This document shows positions 20,060-27,940 of a stretch of 64,000 nt of DNA, in pieces. This stretch comes from Hyphomicrobiales bacterium (GTDB lineage: Bacteria; Pseudomonadota; Alphaproteobacteria; Rhizobiales; Rhizobiaceae). The notes beneath the pieces were generated by a model. The model searched no databases and was not told where the DNA came from. It saw nothing but the letters and a program-made list of their open reading frames with translations. The position numbers and the translations under genes are program-made. The stretch is taken from assembly GCA_900470285.1 (NCBI GenBank), contig UCAG01000005.1, positions 372,001-436,000 of the forward strand. The letters are read 5' to 3'. Numbering within the stretch: position 1 is the stretch's first letter; each line of letters starts with the position of its first letter.

Positions 20060-20587
20060 TTACTCAGCAGCAGCCGGAGCCGCACTGCCGGCAGCTTTCG
20101 CCAGCACTTCGCCAACCTGCATAGCCAGATCACGGGCAACGCCGTTCTGCCAGACTTCAGCAGCCTTCAGCACTTCACGGGTTACAATCGGACCTTCAGA
20201 AATCAGCTTTTTACCGGCTTCGGATGTATAGAAGCTGCTGATCGATTTCAGTTCATCTTCACTGAAAGAATTTGCATAGGCACGGGCAGCTTCAGTTTCC
20301 AGATCGGAGCGGCGGGCAGCCAATGCGATTGCCTTATCATCAACGGTTTTGGTGATGATTGCTTCAAGATTCGGGTCTTTCTGGATCAGCTCGGCCTTCA
20401 GAGCCTGTGCTGCACGTGGCAGAATGCCGTCAAACTGTTCGGTAGCGCCGATTGCAGCAATTGCAGCACGCGCGGCTGCCAGATGAGACTGTGACGCCTC
20501 CTGAGCCTGCGCGAGATTGACACCAGCCAGTACTGTAAGCGCCGCCAGCGGCGCAATAAGACGGCGATAGCCAGTTGCCTTGGTCAT
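20060..20587 (-). CDS. DUF2059 domain protein, secreted
   Basis: The 175-residue protein has a cleavable signal peptide (TVLAGVNLAQAQ, cleavage about residue 28) and a helical DUF2059 domain in the C-terminal half (YANSFSEDELKSISSFYTSEAGKKLI, then EVLKAAEVWQ). DUF2059 proteins are widespread periplasmic proteins of unknown function. A GGAG ribosome-binding site lies 9 bases before the ATG. It follows rpiA on the same strand after 95 bases and may share its transcript. The Ala-rich tail is low complexity. Confidence 0.85.
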   Translation of the reverse strand: MTKATGYRRLIAPLAALTVLAGVNLAQAQEASQSHLAAARAAIAAIGATEQFDGILPRAAQALKAELIQKDPNLEAIITKTVDDKAIALAARRSDLETEAARAYANSFSEDELKSISSFYTSEAGKKLISEGPIVTREVLKAAEVWQNGVARDLAMQVGEVLAKAAGSAAPAAAE

Positions 20588-20682
20588 ATGGTCAATACTC
20601 CGTTTTTTTATTCACTTTACACCGTTCTGTACGGCGTGAAATCTGTTCTTTCCGGCAATAGCCGACAGATATGTATTTAAAA

Positions 20683-21381
20683 TTACGACAATGTACGGAT
20701 GCCTGATGTGCCTGCAACAATCGCAGCACGTGCAAGCCCGATAAACAAACCATGCTCAACAACGCCCGGAATGGCGAAGAGTGCGTCTGATAATGCTTTT
20801 GTATCCGGAATACGGCCAAAAGATGCATCAAGAATATAATGTCCGCCGTCCGTTACGAAAATTTCACCGTCCTTCATGCGAAGATTCATCGGCGCTTCCA
20901 GTCCGAGACCGGCAATAGCCTTTTCAATTGCCAGCTTTGTTGCAGCCAGACCAAAACGGTTCACTTCAACCGGCAGCGGGAAGCGGCCCAGTGTATCCAC
21001 TACTTTTGATTCGTCAGCAATAACAATCATAGCATCAGATGCGGCAGCGACAATTTTCTCGCGCAATAAAGCGCCGCCGCCGCCCTTAATCAGAGAAAGA
21101 TCACCATCCAGCTCGTCTGCACCGTCAATGGTGAGATCAAGATGCGGAGTTTCTTCCAGCGTGGTCAGCGGAACGCCCAGTTCAGTGCACAAAGCAGCAG
21201 TACGCTCGGAGGTCGGTACGCCGATGATTTCAAAGCCTTCAGCTACTTTAACAGCCAGCAAACGCACAAATTCTTCAGCTGTTGAGCCGGTACCGATACC
21301 AAGCTTCATACCGCTTTTCACATGGGTTAAAGCCTCAGCGGCGGCGGCAATTTTCAACTGACGCGGATCAACCGAACTCAT
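20683..21381 (-). CDS. rpiA: Ribose-5-phosphate isomerase A
   Basis: The 232-residue enzyme interconverts ribose 5-phosphate and ribulose 5-phosphate in the pentose phosphate pathway. Family motifs are [13 protein letters not shown] (phosphate binding), [41 protein letters not shown] with the catalytic Asp/Lys region, and [14 protein letters not shown]. The start at 21381 has a GGGAAG ribosome-binding site. It is full length. Confidence 0.94.
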   Translation of the reverse strand: MSSVDPRQLKIAAAAEALTHVKSGMKLGIGTGSTAEEFVRLLAVKVAEGFEIIGVPTSERTAALCTELGVPLTTLEETPHLDLTIDGADELDGDLSLIKGGGGALLREKIVAAASDAMIVIADESKVVDTLGRFPLPVEVNRFGLAATKLAIEKAIAGLGLEAPMNLRMKDGEIFVTDGGHYILDASFGRIPDTKALSDALFAIPGVVEHGLFIGLARAAIVAGTSGIRTLS

Positions 21382-21657
21382 AAATCTGCTTCCCGTATTT
21401 TCATTTGCAGCTTTGACTGCGAAACGCTTAATGCCTTAACAAGACCCGCGCGGCAGCCGCGCAAAACACCGTTAATGCTGCTTATTTCCGCACTGCTGTA
21501 GCACGGGCATCACGCGCGGCAAATATATTATTGTTCTCATTTCATCTATTTAGCGAAAAAGACTATCAATAATCCGCATTTCAGGTAGTTTTTGCAATTA
21601 TCGCGACACAATTTTGATGCCGCAATCTGTGAAATAGCAATGCGTCAAAGGGCAGAT

Positions 21658-22365
21658 ATGTCTCATTCCTCCACCACCCGTCCCGTTATCGTCTTTGATC
21701 TTGACGGCACATTGGTAGATACCGCACCGGATTTGCTCGACAGTCTCAATCATTGCCTGATTGCCGGCGGTCTGACACCTGCCGATCCGGTTGCTCTGCG
21801 TAAATTTGTCGGTTCCGGCGCTAAAGTGATGATTGAACGCGCTTATCAGGCACAGAACCGTCAGCTGACCGATGCTGATATGCACAAATTGTTTGCTCTG
21901 TTCATGGAACATTATAACGGCAATATGCCGGGCAGGTCTGCCTTTTATCCCGGTGTACTGGACAATCTCGACAGGCTGAGTGCTGCAGGTTATACCCTTG
22001 CTGTCTGCACCAACAAATTTGAAATCAGCGCCAAAACATTGCTGGAACGTATGGGGGAAGCACACCGCTTTGCCGCGATCTGCGGACAGGACACCTTCCC
22101 CTACCGAAAACCTGATCCGCGCCATCTGACAGATACAATTGCGCAGGCCAAAGGCGACCGCTATCAGGCGGTTATGGTTGGCGACAGCCGCGCGGATATT
22201 GACGCTGCCAAAGCTGCCGGTATTCCGGTAGTTGCCGTTGATTTCGGCTATACCGATCTGCATGTCTCGCATTTTGAGCCAAGCCGCATCATCTCGCATT
22301 TCAACGAGATGACACTGGATATGATCAGCGACTTGCTGGAGGCCGCAAAACAAGCAGCGGAATAA
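21658..22365 (+). CDS. gph: Phosphoglycolate phosphatase (HAD superfamily)
   Basis: The 235-residue HAD phosphatase has the nucleophile motif VFDLDGTLVDTAPD, motif II with CTNKFE, the motif III lysine in FPYRKPDPRHL and the motif IV acid pair in VMVGDSRADIDAAKAAG. The helical cap lies at about residues 18-85. The family removes phosphate from 2-phosphoglycolate formed during DNA repair or photorespiration-like reactions. The ATG at 21658 is chosen because of AAAGGG just upstream; the frame extends further 5' to 21592 without a ribosome-binding site. The methyltransferase gene follows 21 bases downstream. Confidence 0.88.
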   Translation: MSHSSTTRPVIVFDLDGTLVDTAPDLLDSLNHCLIAGGLTPADPVALRKFVGSGAKVMIERAYQAQNRQLTDADMHKLFALFMEHYNGNMPGRSAFYPGVLDNLDRLSAAGYTLAVCTNKFEISAKTLLERMGEAHRFAAICGQDTFPYRKPDPRHLTDTIAQAKGDRYQAVMVGDSRADIDAAKAAGIPVVAVDFGYTDLHVSHFEPSRIISHFNEMTLDMISDLLEAAKQAAE

Positions 22366-22386
22366 TTTTATACGCCTGTGGGCACG

Positions 22387-23196
22387 ATGACCGGTAAGCA
22401 GAATATTCAGGCTACCCAATCTTTTGGCAAAACCATTGATTTTGGCAAAACCGCCTCTGATTACCGGAATTTTCGTGCCGGTTTTCCGCCGGAGTTTTTC
22501 GATGCCTTAAGCGCGAAAAACTACATCAGCCCTGCCCAGTCAGCACTTGATATTGGCACCGGAACCGGCACTGTCGCCCGTGGCCTTGCACAAAAAGGGC
22601 TGATTGTTACCGGTGTTGATCCGGCGCAGGCTTTGCTTGATGAAGCAGCCGAACTGGACAAAGAAGCCGGTGTTCATATTCGCTACCGGACAGGCTCAGC
22701 AGAGAACCTGACTGAAGCTGATGATAGTTTTGATCTTTTGACCGCCGGACAATGCTGGCATTGGTTTGACCGTGCGAAAGCTGCACAAGAAGCAAAACGG
22801 GTTCTCAAACCTCACGGCCGTATCATTATCGCCCATTTCGACTGGCTGCCCTTTGCAGGCAATGTCGTTGAAGCAACCGAACAACTTATTCTGAAATATA
22901 ATCCGAAATGGACAATGGGCGGTGGCAGCGGAATTTATCCGCAATGGTTGCAGGACATCGCAGAAGCCGGTTTTGCAGCGATTGAAACCTTCTCGTTTGA
23001 TCTGCCGGTTTATTACAGCCATGAAGCATGGCGCGGGCGTATTCGTGCAAGCGCTGGTGTTAAAGCCAGCCTGTCACCGGAAGAAACGGTTCGTTTTGAT
23101 AGTGAGCTGTCTCAGATATTGCTGAAAGATTTTCCTGAAGACCCTCTGGCAATTCCCCATCGGGTTTGGGCTGTCACAGCACGCAACACAAAATAA
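22387..23196 (+). CDS. Class I SAM-dependent methyltransferase
   Basis: The 269-residue protein has a Methyltransf_11/25 fold: motif I ALDIGTGTGTVARGLAQ, the acid after strand 2 in VTGVDPAQALLDEA, and post-I TGSAENLTEADDSFDLLTAGQCWHWFD. The QCWHWFD motif is typical of small-molecule methyltransferases of the UbiE-like type; the substrate is unknown. A GTG three codons upstream (22378) is an alternative start. It is probably co-transcribed with gph and ends at a strong shared terminator. Confidence 0.82.
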   Translation: MTGKQNIQATQSFGKTIDFGKTASDYRNFRAGFPPEFFDALSAKNYISPAQSALDIGTGTGTVARGLAQKGLIVTGVDPAQALLDEAAELDKEAGVHIRYRTGSAENLTEADDSFDLLTAGQCWHWFDRAKAAQEAKRVLKPHGRIIIAHFDWLPFAGNVVEATEQLILKYNPKWTMGGGSGIYPQWLQDIAEAGFAAIETFSFDLPVYYSHEAWRGRIRASAGVKASLSPEETVRFDSELSQILLKDFPEDPLAIPHRVWAVTARNTK

Positions 23197-23220
23197 AAAA
23201 GCGGGATTTCTCCCGCTTTT
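23197..23220. terminator. Bidirectional terminator between the methyltransferase and tgt genes
   Basis: AAAAGCGGGA/TCCCGCTTTT hairpin with a 4-base loop directly after the methyltransferase stop and 8 bases from the convergent tgt stop. A/T runs on both sides suit both strands. Confidence 0.88.
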
Positions 23221-23227
23221 CTTTTAA

Positions 23228-24364
23228 TTATCCCAAAGGGGCAATATCACCTTTGGCCCATTCCGCTGTCGTCTCTTCAAAGAAGTCATTGAAACGACCC
23301 GCTTCAATCGCGTCGCGGATACCCTGCATCAGATACTGATAATAATGCAGATTGTTCCATGTCAGCAGCATACCGCCCAGTGCTTCATTGGATTTCACCA
23401 GATGATGCAAATAGGCGCGGCTATACTGGCTTGATGCCGGACAGGCTGACATTTCATCCAGCGGGCGATGATCCTCCGCATGACGCGCATTACGCAGGTT
23501 CACCTTACCACGACGGGTAAAGGCCAGACCGTGACGACCTGCACGGGTTGGCATAACGCAGTCGAACATATCAATGCCGCGCGCAACCGATTTCAGCATA
23601 TCATCCGGTGTACCAACGCCCATCAGATAGCGTGGTTTTTCGTGCGGCAGGATCGGACAGGTCACATCCAGCATATCCAGCATCACCTGCTGCGGCTCAC
23701 CAACAGCCAGACCACCAACGGCATAGCCTTTGAGATCCATATCCTTCAGCGCCTGTGCGGATTGCTCGCGCAGCTGCACATTATCGCCGCCCTGCACGAT
23801 ACCGAACATCGCCTTGCCCGGCTGATCACCGAAAGCCACTTTACAACGTTCTGCCCAGCGCAATGACAGTTCCATTGCCTTCTGCATCACATTGAAGGAT
23901 GCAGGCAATGCGGTACATTCGTCGAGCTGCATCTGAATATCGCTATCGAGCAGCCCCTGAATTTCAATAGAACGCTCCGGTGACATTTCATAAGCGCGGC
24001 CGTCAATATGCGAGCGGAAGGTTACGCCCTGCTCTGTCAGCTTGCGCAGCTGTGCCAGCGACATCACCTGAAAACCGCCGGAATCGGTAAGGATCGGCCC
24101 CTGCCAGCCGCCAAACTCATGCAAACCGCCAAGGCGTGCCACACGCTCGGCACCCGGACGCAGCATCAGATGATAGGTGTTGCCGAGAATGATATCCGCG
24201 CCAAGGTCTTTGACCTGATCCATATACATGGCTTTAACGGTGCCTGCGGTGCCAACCGGCATAAAGGCCGGTGTGCGGATGGTGCCGCGCGGCATGGTAA
24301 TCTCACCGCGACGCGCTTTGCCGTCTGTTGCCAGCACTTTGAATTCAAAATTTTCACTAGTCAT
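23228..24364 (-). CDS. tgt: tRNA-guanine transglycosylase
   Basis: The 378-residue enzyme exchanges guanine-34 for preQ1 in Asp, Asn, His and Tyr tRNAs. Motifs: [16 protein letters not shown], the nucleophile region [23 protein letters not shown], the second catalytic Asp in [13 protein letters not shown], and the family region around [15 protein letters not shown]. The family's zinc-site pattern C-x-C-x2-C is not intact in this stretch (only the final Cys is evident), so metal binding should be checked. It follows queA after 11 bases. Confidence 0.93.
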   Translation of the reverse strand: MTSENFEFKVLATDGKARRGEITMPRGTIRTPAFMPVGTAGTVKAMYMDQVKDLGADIILGNTYHLMLRPGAERVARLGGLHEFGGWQGPILTDSGGFQVMSLAQLRKLTEQGVTFRSHIDGRAYEMSPERSIEIQGLLDSDIQMQLDECTALPASFNVMQKAMELSLRWAERCKVAFGDQPGKAMFGIVQGGDNVQLREQSAQALKDMDLKGYAVGGLAVGEPQQVMLDMLDVTCPILPHEKPRYLMGVGTPDDMLKSVARGIDMFDCVMPTRAGRHGLAFTRRGKVNLRNARHAEDHRPLDEMSACPASSQYSRAYLHHLVKSNEALGGMLLTWNNLHYYQYLMQGIRDAIEAGRFNDFFEETTAEWAKGDIAPLG

Positions 24365-24375
24365 ATCAGAGTCCG

Positions 24376-25449
24376 TTAAGTGCGAAGCGTCAGAAGGCTG
24401 GCATCGCCATAGGAATAAAACCGGTATTCATTGCTAATGGCATGGGCATAGGCCGCCTGCATTGTCTCGAAACCGCTGAAAGCCGAGACCAGCATGAACA
24501 ATGTCGAGCGCGGCAGATGGAAATTGGTCATCAGCATATCAATTGCGCGGAATTTATAACCGGGGGTGATGAAAATATCGGTCGCTCCCGACAACGGACG
24601 AATAATACCGTCTTCACCGGTTGCACTTTCAATCAGGCGCAGAGATGTCGTGCCGACGGAGATAATCCGCCCGCCCCGCTCATGCACGCGGTTGAGTGCT
24701 GTTGCGGTTTCTTCAGAGACATAGCCGATCTCCGCATGCATTTTGTGATCAGCAGTATCATCGGCCTTAACCGGCAGGAATGTGCCTGCCCCTACATGCA
24801 GCGTTACAAAATGCTCTTCCACGCCTTTCGCGCGGATACGCTCCAGCAGTTCCGGAGTGAAATGCAGACCGGCAGTCGGTGCTGCGACAGCCCCCTCTTC
24901 ACGCGCATAGACAGTCTGATAATCCTGTCTGTCCTGCGCATCTTCCGCCCGTTTGGACGCAATATAAGGTGGCAGCGGAATATGACCGACCGAAGCAATC
25001 GCTTCATCCAGCATGGCGCCGGAGACATCAAACACCAGCAGCACTTCACCGCTGTCGTGTTTTTCTGCAACCAGTGCATCCAATGTGCCCAAGAAACAGC
25101 TGGAACCGGAATGGCCGAAACGGATGCGTTCGCCTTGCTTAACGCGTTTTGCAGGGCGCAAGAACGCTTTCCAGCGATCAGCGCCGGTGCGCATATGCAA
25201 GGTCGCACTCACGGTTGCGACTGTGCCGTCACGCTCACGCGTACCCTCAAGTTGCGCCGGAATAACTTTGGTATCATTGAAGACCAGCGCATCGCCTTCA
25301 CGCAGCAAATCCGGCAGATCACCAACATGCAGATCCTGCAAAGGCTGATCAGGGATAACGCGCAACAGTTTTGCATGATCGCGCGGGGTAACCGGACGCA
25401 GCGCAATACGCTCTTCCGGTAAGTCAAAATCAAACAGATCGACGCGCAT
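24376..25449 (-). CDS. queA: tRNA preQ1(34) S-adenosylmethionine ribosyltransferase-isomerase
   Basis: The 357-residue enzyme transfers the ribosyl part of SAM to preQ1 in tRNA, giving epoxyqueuosine. Family motifs are [14 protein letters not shown], the [13 protein letters not shown] strand, [32 protein letters not shown] and [18 protein letters not shown]. The ATG at 25449 has GAGG upstream; an in-frame TTG at 25476 would add nine residues not usual for the family. It forms a queuosine operon with tgt and begins downstream of the cyclophilin terminator. Confidence 0.93.
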   Translation of the reverse strand: MRVDLFDFDLPEERIALRPVTPRDHAKLLRVIPDQPLQDLHVGDLPDLLREGDALVFNDTKVIPAQLEGTRERDGTVATVSATLHMRTGADRWKAFLRPAKRVKQGERIRFGHSGSSCFLGTLDALVAEKHDSGEVLLVFDVSGAMLDEAIASVGHIPLPPYIASKRAEDAQDRQDYQTVYAREEGAVAAPTAGLHFTPELLERIRAKGVEEHFVTLHVGAGTFLPVKADDTADHKMHAEIGYVSEETATALNRVHERGGRIISVGTTSLRLIESATGEDGIIRPLSGATDIFITPGYKFRAIDMLMTNFHLPRSTLFMLVSAFSGFETMQAAYAHAISNEYRFYSYGDASLLTLRT

Positions 25450-25520
25450 CACTGGCCTCAATTTCAGGGAGTTCAAATTTTTCTAAAATTCGCATTGCCT
25501 TGCCATACAGAACAGCGGGC

Positions 25521-25563
25521 AAAAAATAAAGGGCGCGTTACGGCTTGAACCATAACGCGCCCC
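25521..25563 (-). terminator. Terminator after the cytoplasmic cyclophilin gene
   Basis: A perfect GGGCGCGTTA/TAACGCGCCC stem (25531-25540 with 25552-25561) reads on the minus strand into TTTATTTTTT, 20 bases past the cyclophilin stop codon. Confidence 0.88.
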
Positions 25564-25583
25564 CAAATCAGCAGGCTGACAAA

Positions 25584-26090
25584 TTAAATGTCGGCAGCGA
25601 TTTTAGCTGAAGTAATTGAATCCGGATCAGTTACCGGCTCACCGCGCTTGATTTTGTCGACATTGTCCATGCCTTCGACAACCTGACCCCATACGGAGTA
25701 TTGGCGGTCCAGCCAAGGGGCATCAGCAAAGCAAATATAGAACTGGGAGTTAGCCGAATTCGGGTTCTGGCTACGTGCCATCGAGCAGGTACCGCGTACA
25801 TGCTTGGTATTGGTGAATTCTGCCTTCAGGTCAGGCTTGTCCGAACCGCCCATACCGGCGCGGGATGGATTGAAGCTTGAACCGCCCTGTTTACCGAATT
25901 TCACATCGCCGGTCTGCGCCATGAAACCATCAATCACGCGGTGAAATACAACGCCGTCATAAGCACCTTCACGTGCCAGTTCTTTAATACGGGCAACATG
26001 ACCTGGTGCCAGATCTGGATAGAGTTCGATTGCAACTGTACCTTTTGTGGTTTCCAGTACCAGTGTATTTTCCGGATCTTTATAAGCCAT
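25584..26090 (-). CDS. ppiB: Peptidyl-prolyl cis-trans isomerase, cytoplasmic cyclophilin
   Basis: The 168-residue cyclophilin has no signal peptide. Catalytic features are FHRVIDGFMAQTGD (active Arg/Phe/Gln), GTCSMARSQNPNSANSQFYI and the Trp-containing APWLDRQYSVWGQVVEGM. It accelerates proline isomerisation during protein folding. The ATG at 26090 has GGAGAAG. It lies directly after a second, exported cyclophilin on the same strand, 58 bases away. Confidence 0.92.
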   Translation of the reverse strand: MAYKDPENTLVLETTKGTVAIELYPDLAPGHVARIKELAREGAYDGVVFHRVIDGFMAQTGDVKFGKQGGSSFNPSRAGMGGSDKPDLKAEFTNTKHVRGTCSMARSQNPNSANSQFYICFADAPWLDRQYSVWGQVVEGMDNVDKIKRGEPVTDPDSITSAKIAADI

Positions 26091-26148
26091 GGGGCTTCTC
26101 CTGTAGATTTTTCAGGCTGCAACTCAGACAGCCGCGTTTAAAGTAGAA

Positions 26149-26748
26149 TTACTTACGATCGGCCAGAACAATGGCTTTAACGATACGGTCAGGATTATCA
26201 ACCGCGCCATTGGCAGATTTGCTGCCTTTTTTGATTTTATCGACGGTTTCCATACCGCTGACGACTTCACCGACAACAGTATACTGACCGTTCAGGAACG
26301 AGCCTTCATCAAACATGATAAAAAACTGCGAATTGGCAGAATCCGGCGATGAGCTGCGTGCCATGCCGACAGTGCCGCGCACAAATGGCTGTTTGGAGAA
26401 TTCTGCCGGAATATTACCATAGGAAGAACCGCCGGTGCCTGCACGACCCGGATTATAGTCCTTATCCGCATTACCGAACTCTACGTCACCGGTCTGCGCC
26501 ATAAAGCCGTCAATCACGCGGTGGAACACAACGCCGTTATAAGCACCGTCGCGCACCAGTTTCTTGATCTGCTCGGCATGTTTCGGAGCCAGATCAGGGC
26601 GCAATTCAATAACGACATCACCGTCTTTCAAAGTCAGAACCACTGTATTTTCAGGGTCTGCGGCCTGCGCATTAACCGGCTGCAAAGCGGCAGTTGCTGA
26701 AAATGCGAGAAAGGCTGTGACAGCCAGTAATTTACGCAAAAAGGACAT
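26149..26748 (-). CDS. Peptidyl-prolyl cis-trans isomerase, exported cyclophilin
   Basis: The 199-residue cyclophilin carries a cleavable signal peptide (LLAVTAFLAFSATAALQP, cleavage near VNA-QA), so it should act in the periplasm. The core FHRVIDGFMAQTGDVEFG and GTVGMARSSSPDSANSQFFI keep the catalytic residues. It is about 60 percent similar by eye to the cytoplasmic copy next to it, which points to an old tandem duplication with a changed location. A GGAAA ribosome-binding site precedes the ATG. It lies 26 bases after coaD and is probably in one transcript with it. Confidence 0.9.
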   Translation of the reverse strand: MSFLRKLLAVTAFLAFSATAALQPVNAQAADPENTVVLTLKDGDVVIELRPDLAPKHAEQIKKLVRDGAYNGVVFHRVIDGFMAQTGDVEFGNADKDYNPGRAGTGGSSYGNIPAEFSKQPFVRGTVGMARSSSPDSANSQFFIMFDEGSFLNGQYTVVGEVVSGMETVDKIKKGSKSANGAVDNPDRIVKAIVLADRK

Positions 26749-26774
26749 GATTTTTCCTGTGTTAAGCTAAGTTC

Positions 26775-27269
26775 TTACTTTTTAAGCTTATGCTTTAGGG
26801 CTTTTTCGATAACAGGCGGCACGAAGCGGCTGACATCGCCCCCCATTGCCGCAATCTGGCGCACCAGTGTGGCAGTAATAAAACGCACATCGGGGGAAGC
26901 GGGCAAAAACACAGTCTGCACATCCGCTGCCAGCCCCGCATTCATGCCGGCCATCTGCATTTCATAATCAAAATCAGTGGCATCGCGCAAACCGCGCACC
27001 ATCAGCGTTGCCTTGAAACTTCTGGCAGTGTCCACAACCAGACCGCTGAAGCTGGTATAATCAATACGGCTATTGTCTTTACCGAAAGCCTGCTCTCCGG
27101 CCTCACGTAGCAGCGCAACCCGCTCTTCAAAGCTGAACATCGGGGTTTTACCCGGATGAACGCCGATAGCGACAATCACCTTATCAGCCAGCCCGAGGGC
27201 CCCGCGCAGAACATCAAGATGACCATTGGTGACCGGATCAAATGATCCTGCATAGAGAGCTGTTTTCAT
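26775..27269 (-). CDS. coaD: Phosphopantetheine adenylyltransferase
   Basis: The 164-residue enzyme makes dephospho-CoA from 4'-phosphopantetheine and ATP. It has the nucleotidyltransferase T-x-G-H motif in [21 protein letters not shown], the family [17 protein letters not shown] stretch, and a C-terminal [18 protein letters not shown]. The ATG at 27269 gives the standard N-terminus; upstream in-frame starts (ATG 27287, TTG 27305) add unlikely residues. It is first in a group with the two cyclophilins. Confidence 0.92.
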   Translation of the reverse strand: MKTALYAGSFDPVTNGHLDVLRGALGLADKVIVAIGVHPGKTPMFSFEERVALLREAGEQAFGKDNSRIDYTSFSGLVVDTARSFKATLMVRGLRDATDFDYEMQMAGMNAGLAADVQTVFLPASPDVRFITATLVRQIAAMGGDVSRFVPPVIEKALKHKLKK

Positions 27270-27560
27270 ACCCAATGAATTAATCATTATACTGACCAAT
27301 TTCAATCTCTAAAGCGAAGTACACAAAGGGTTCAGCAAAGAGCGCAACAAGAACCTCTCTAAGCCTCAGTCTTACATCAAAAGCATAGGTTTACGTGCCA
27401 CCAATGTGAACCTAGCATGAATAGACCAGTCAGAAATAATTCAAGTGAAAACGCCTATATTACCGGTAACACAGTAACCGCACAGATCTCACATGCCACA
27501 AAATGAAAGATTTTATGCAACCTTTGTGCCGCTTGCGCGTAATATAAGCGAAAGGATAAA

Positions 27561-27740
27561 ATGATGATGCTATTTCTTCTCGCAATCTCAATGATCGTCG
27601 CGATGATGTTTGCAGCCATTATCCTGATGATCGAAGAAAGTGCCTCCAGGCGTCTGAGCAATCAGAAATCAGTCTTCGACCTGCGCTCTGTACGGCGTGT
27701 CGCCCGCGGCACCAGATCAAAGCGCATTACACACGCATAA
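27561..27740 (+). CDS. Small single-pass membrane protein, 59 residues
   Basis: A short gene on the plus strand: ATG at 27561 (two more ATG codons follow at once), stop TAA at 27738. AAAGGAT lies at 27551-27557, best spaced for the second or third ATG. Residues 4-24 are a strongly hydrophobic helix, followed by EES and a basic tail rich in Arg, Lys and Ser (RRVARGTRSKR). The positive-inside rule puts the tail in the cytoplasm. No family recognised. A GC hairpin followed by T lies 110 bases downstream. The gene is convergent with gyrA. Confidence 0.6.
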   Translation: MMMLFLLAISMIVAMMFAAIILMIEESASRRLSNQKSVFDLRSVRRVARGTRSKRITHA

Positions 27741-27850
27741 GTGAAGTGATAATATCTTGGTTTCGCCTAAATCAGGCCTAAATAGATACAAAATACCTCT
27801 TTAATCAGAGGGCAGTTGCAGCCGGAACCTCCAGTCCAGGCTTTTATTTC

Positions 27851-27880
27851 AAGGCGGTGTGAGAAGACACCGCCTTTTCT
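27851..27880 (+). terminator. Terminator downstream of the 59-residue membrane protein
   Basis: AAGGCGGTGT/ACACCGCCTT hairpin (6-base loop) followed by TTCTTT on the plus strand. No other plus-strand gene lies upstream, which supports transcription of 27561-27740 or of an RNA in 27741-27850. Confidence 0.75.
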
Positions 27881-27895
27881 TTATGTAAGTACAAT

Positions 27896-27931
27896 AAAAA
27901 ACGCCCCGTCAAAATGACGGGGCGTTTTTTG
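27896..27931 (-). terminator. Terminator of gyrA
   Basis: ACGCCCCGTC/GACGGGGCGT perfect 10-bp stem (5-base loop) with T6 on both strands, 10 bases beyond the gyrA stop. Confidence 0.9.
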
Positions 27932-27940
27932 TTTCCGAGC

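Noticed and set aside
27455-27661. 68-codon minus-strand frame opposite the 59-residue membrane protein
   Set aside because: The plus-strand frame has a ribosome-binding site and a downstream terminator; the minus-strand one has neither.
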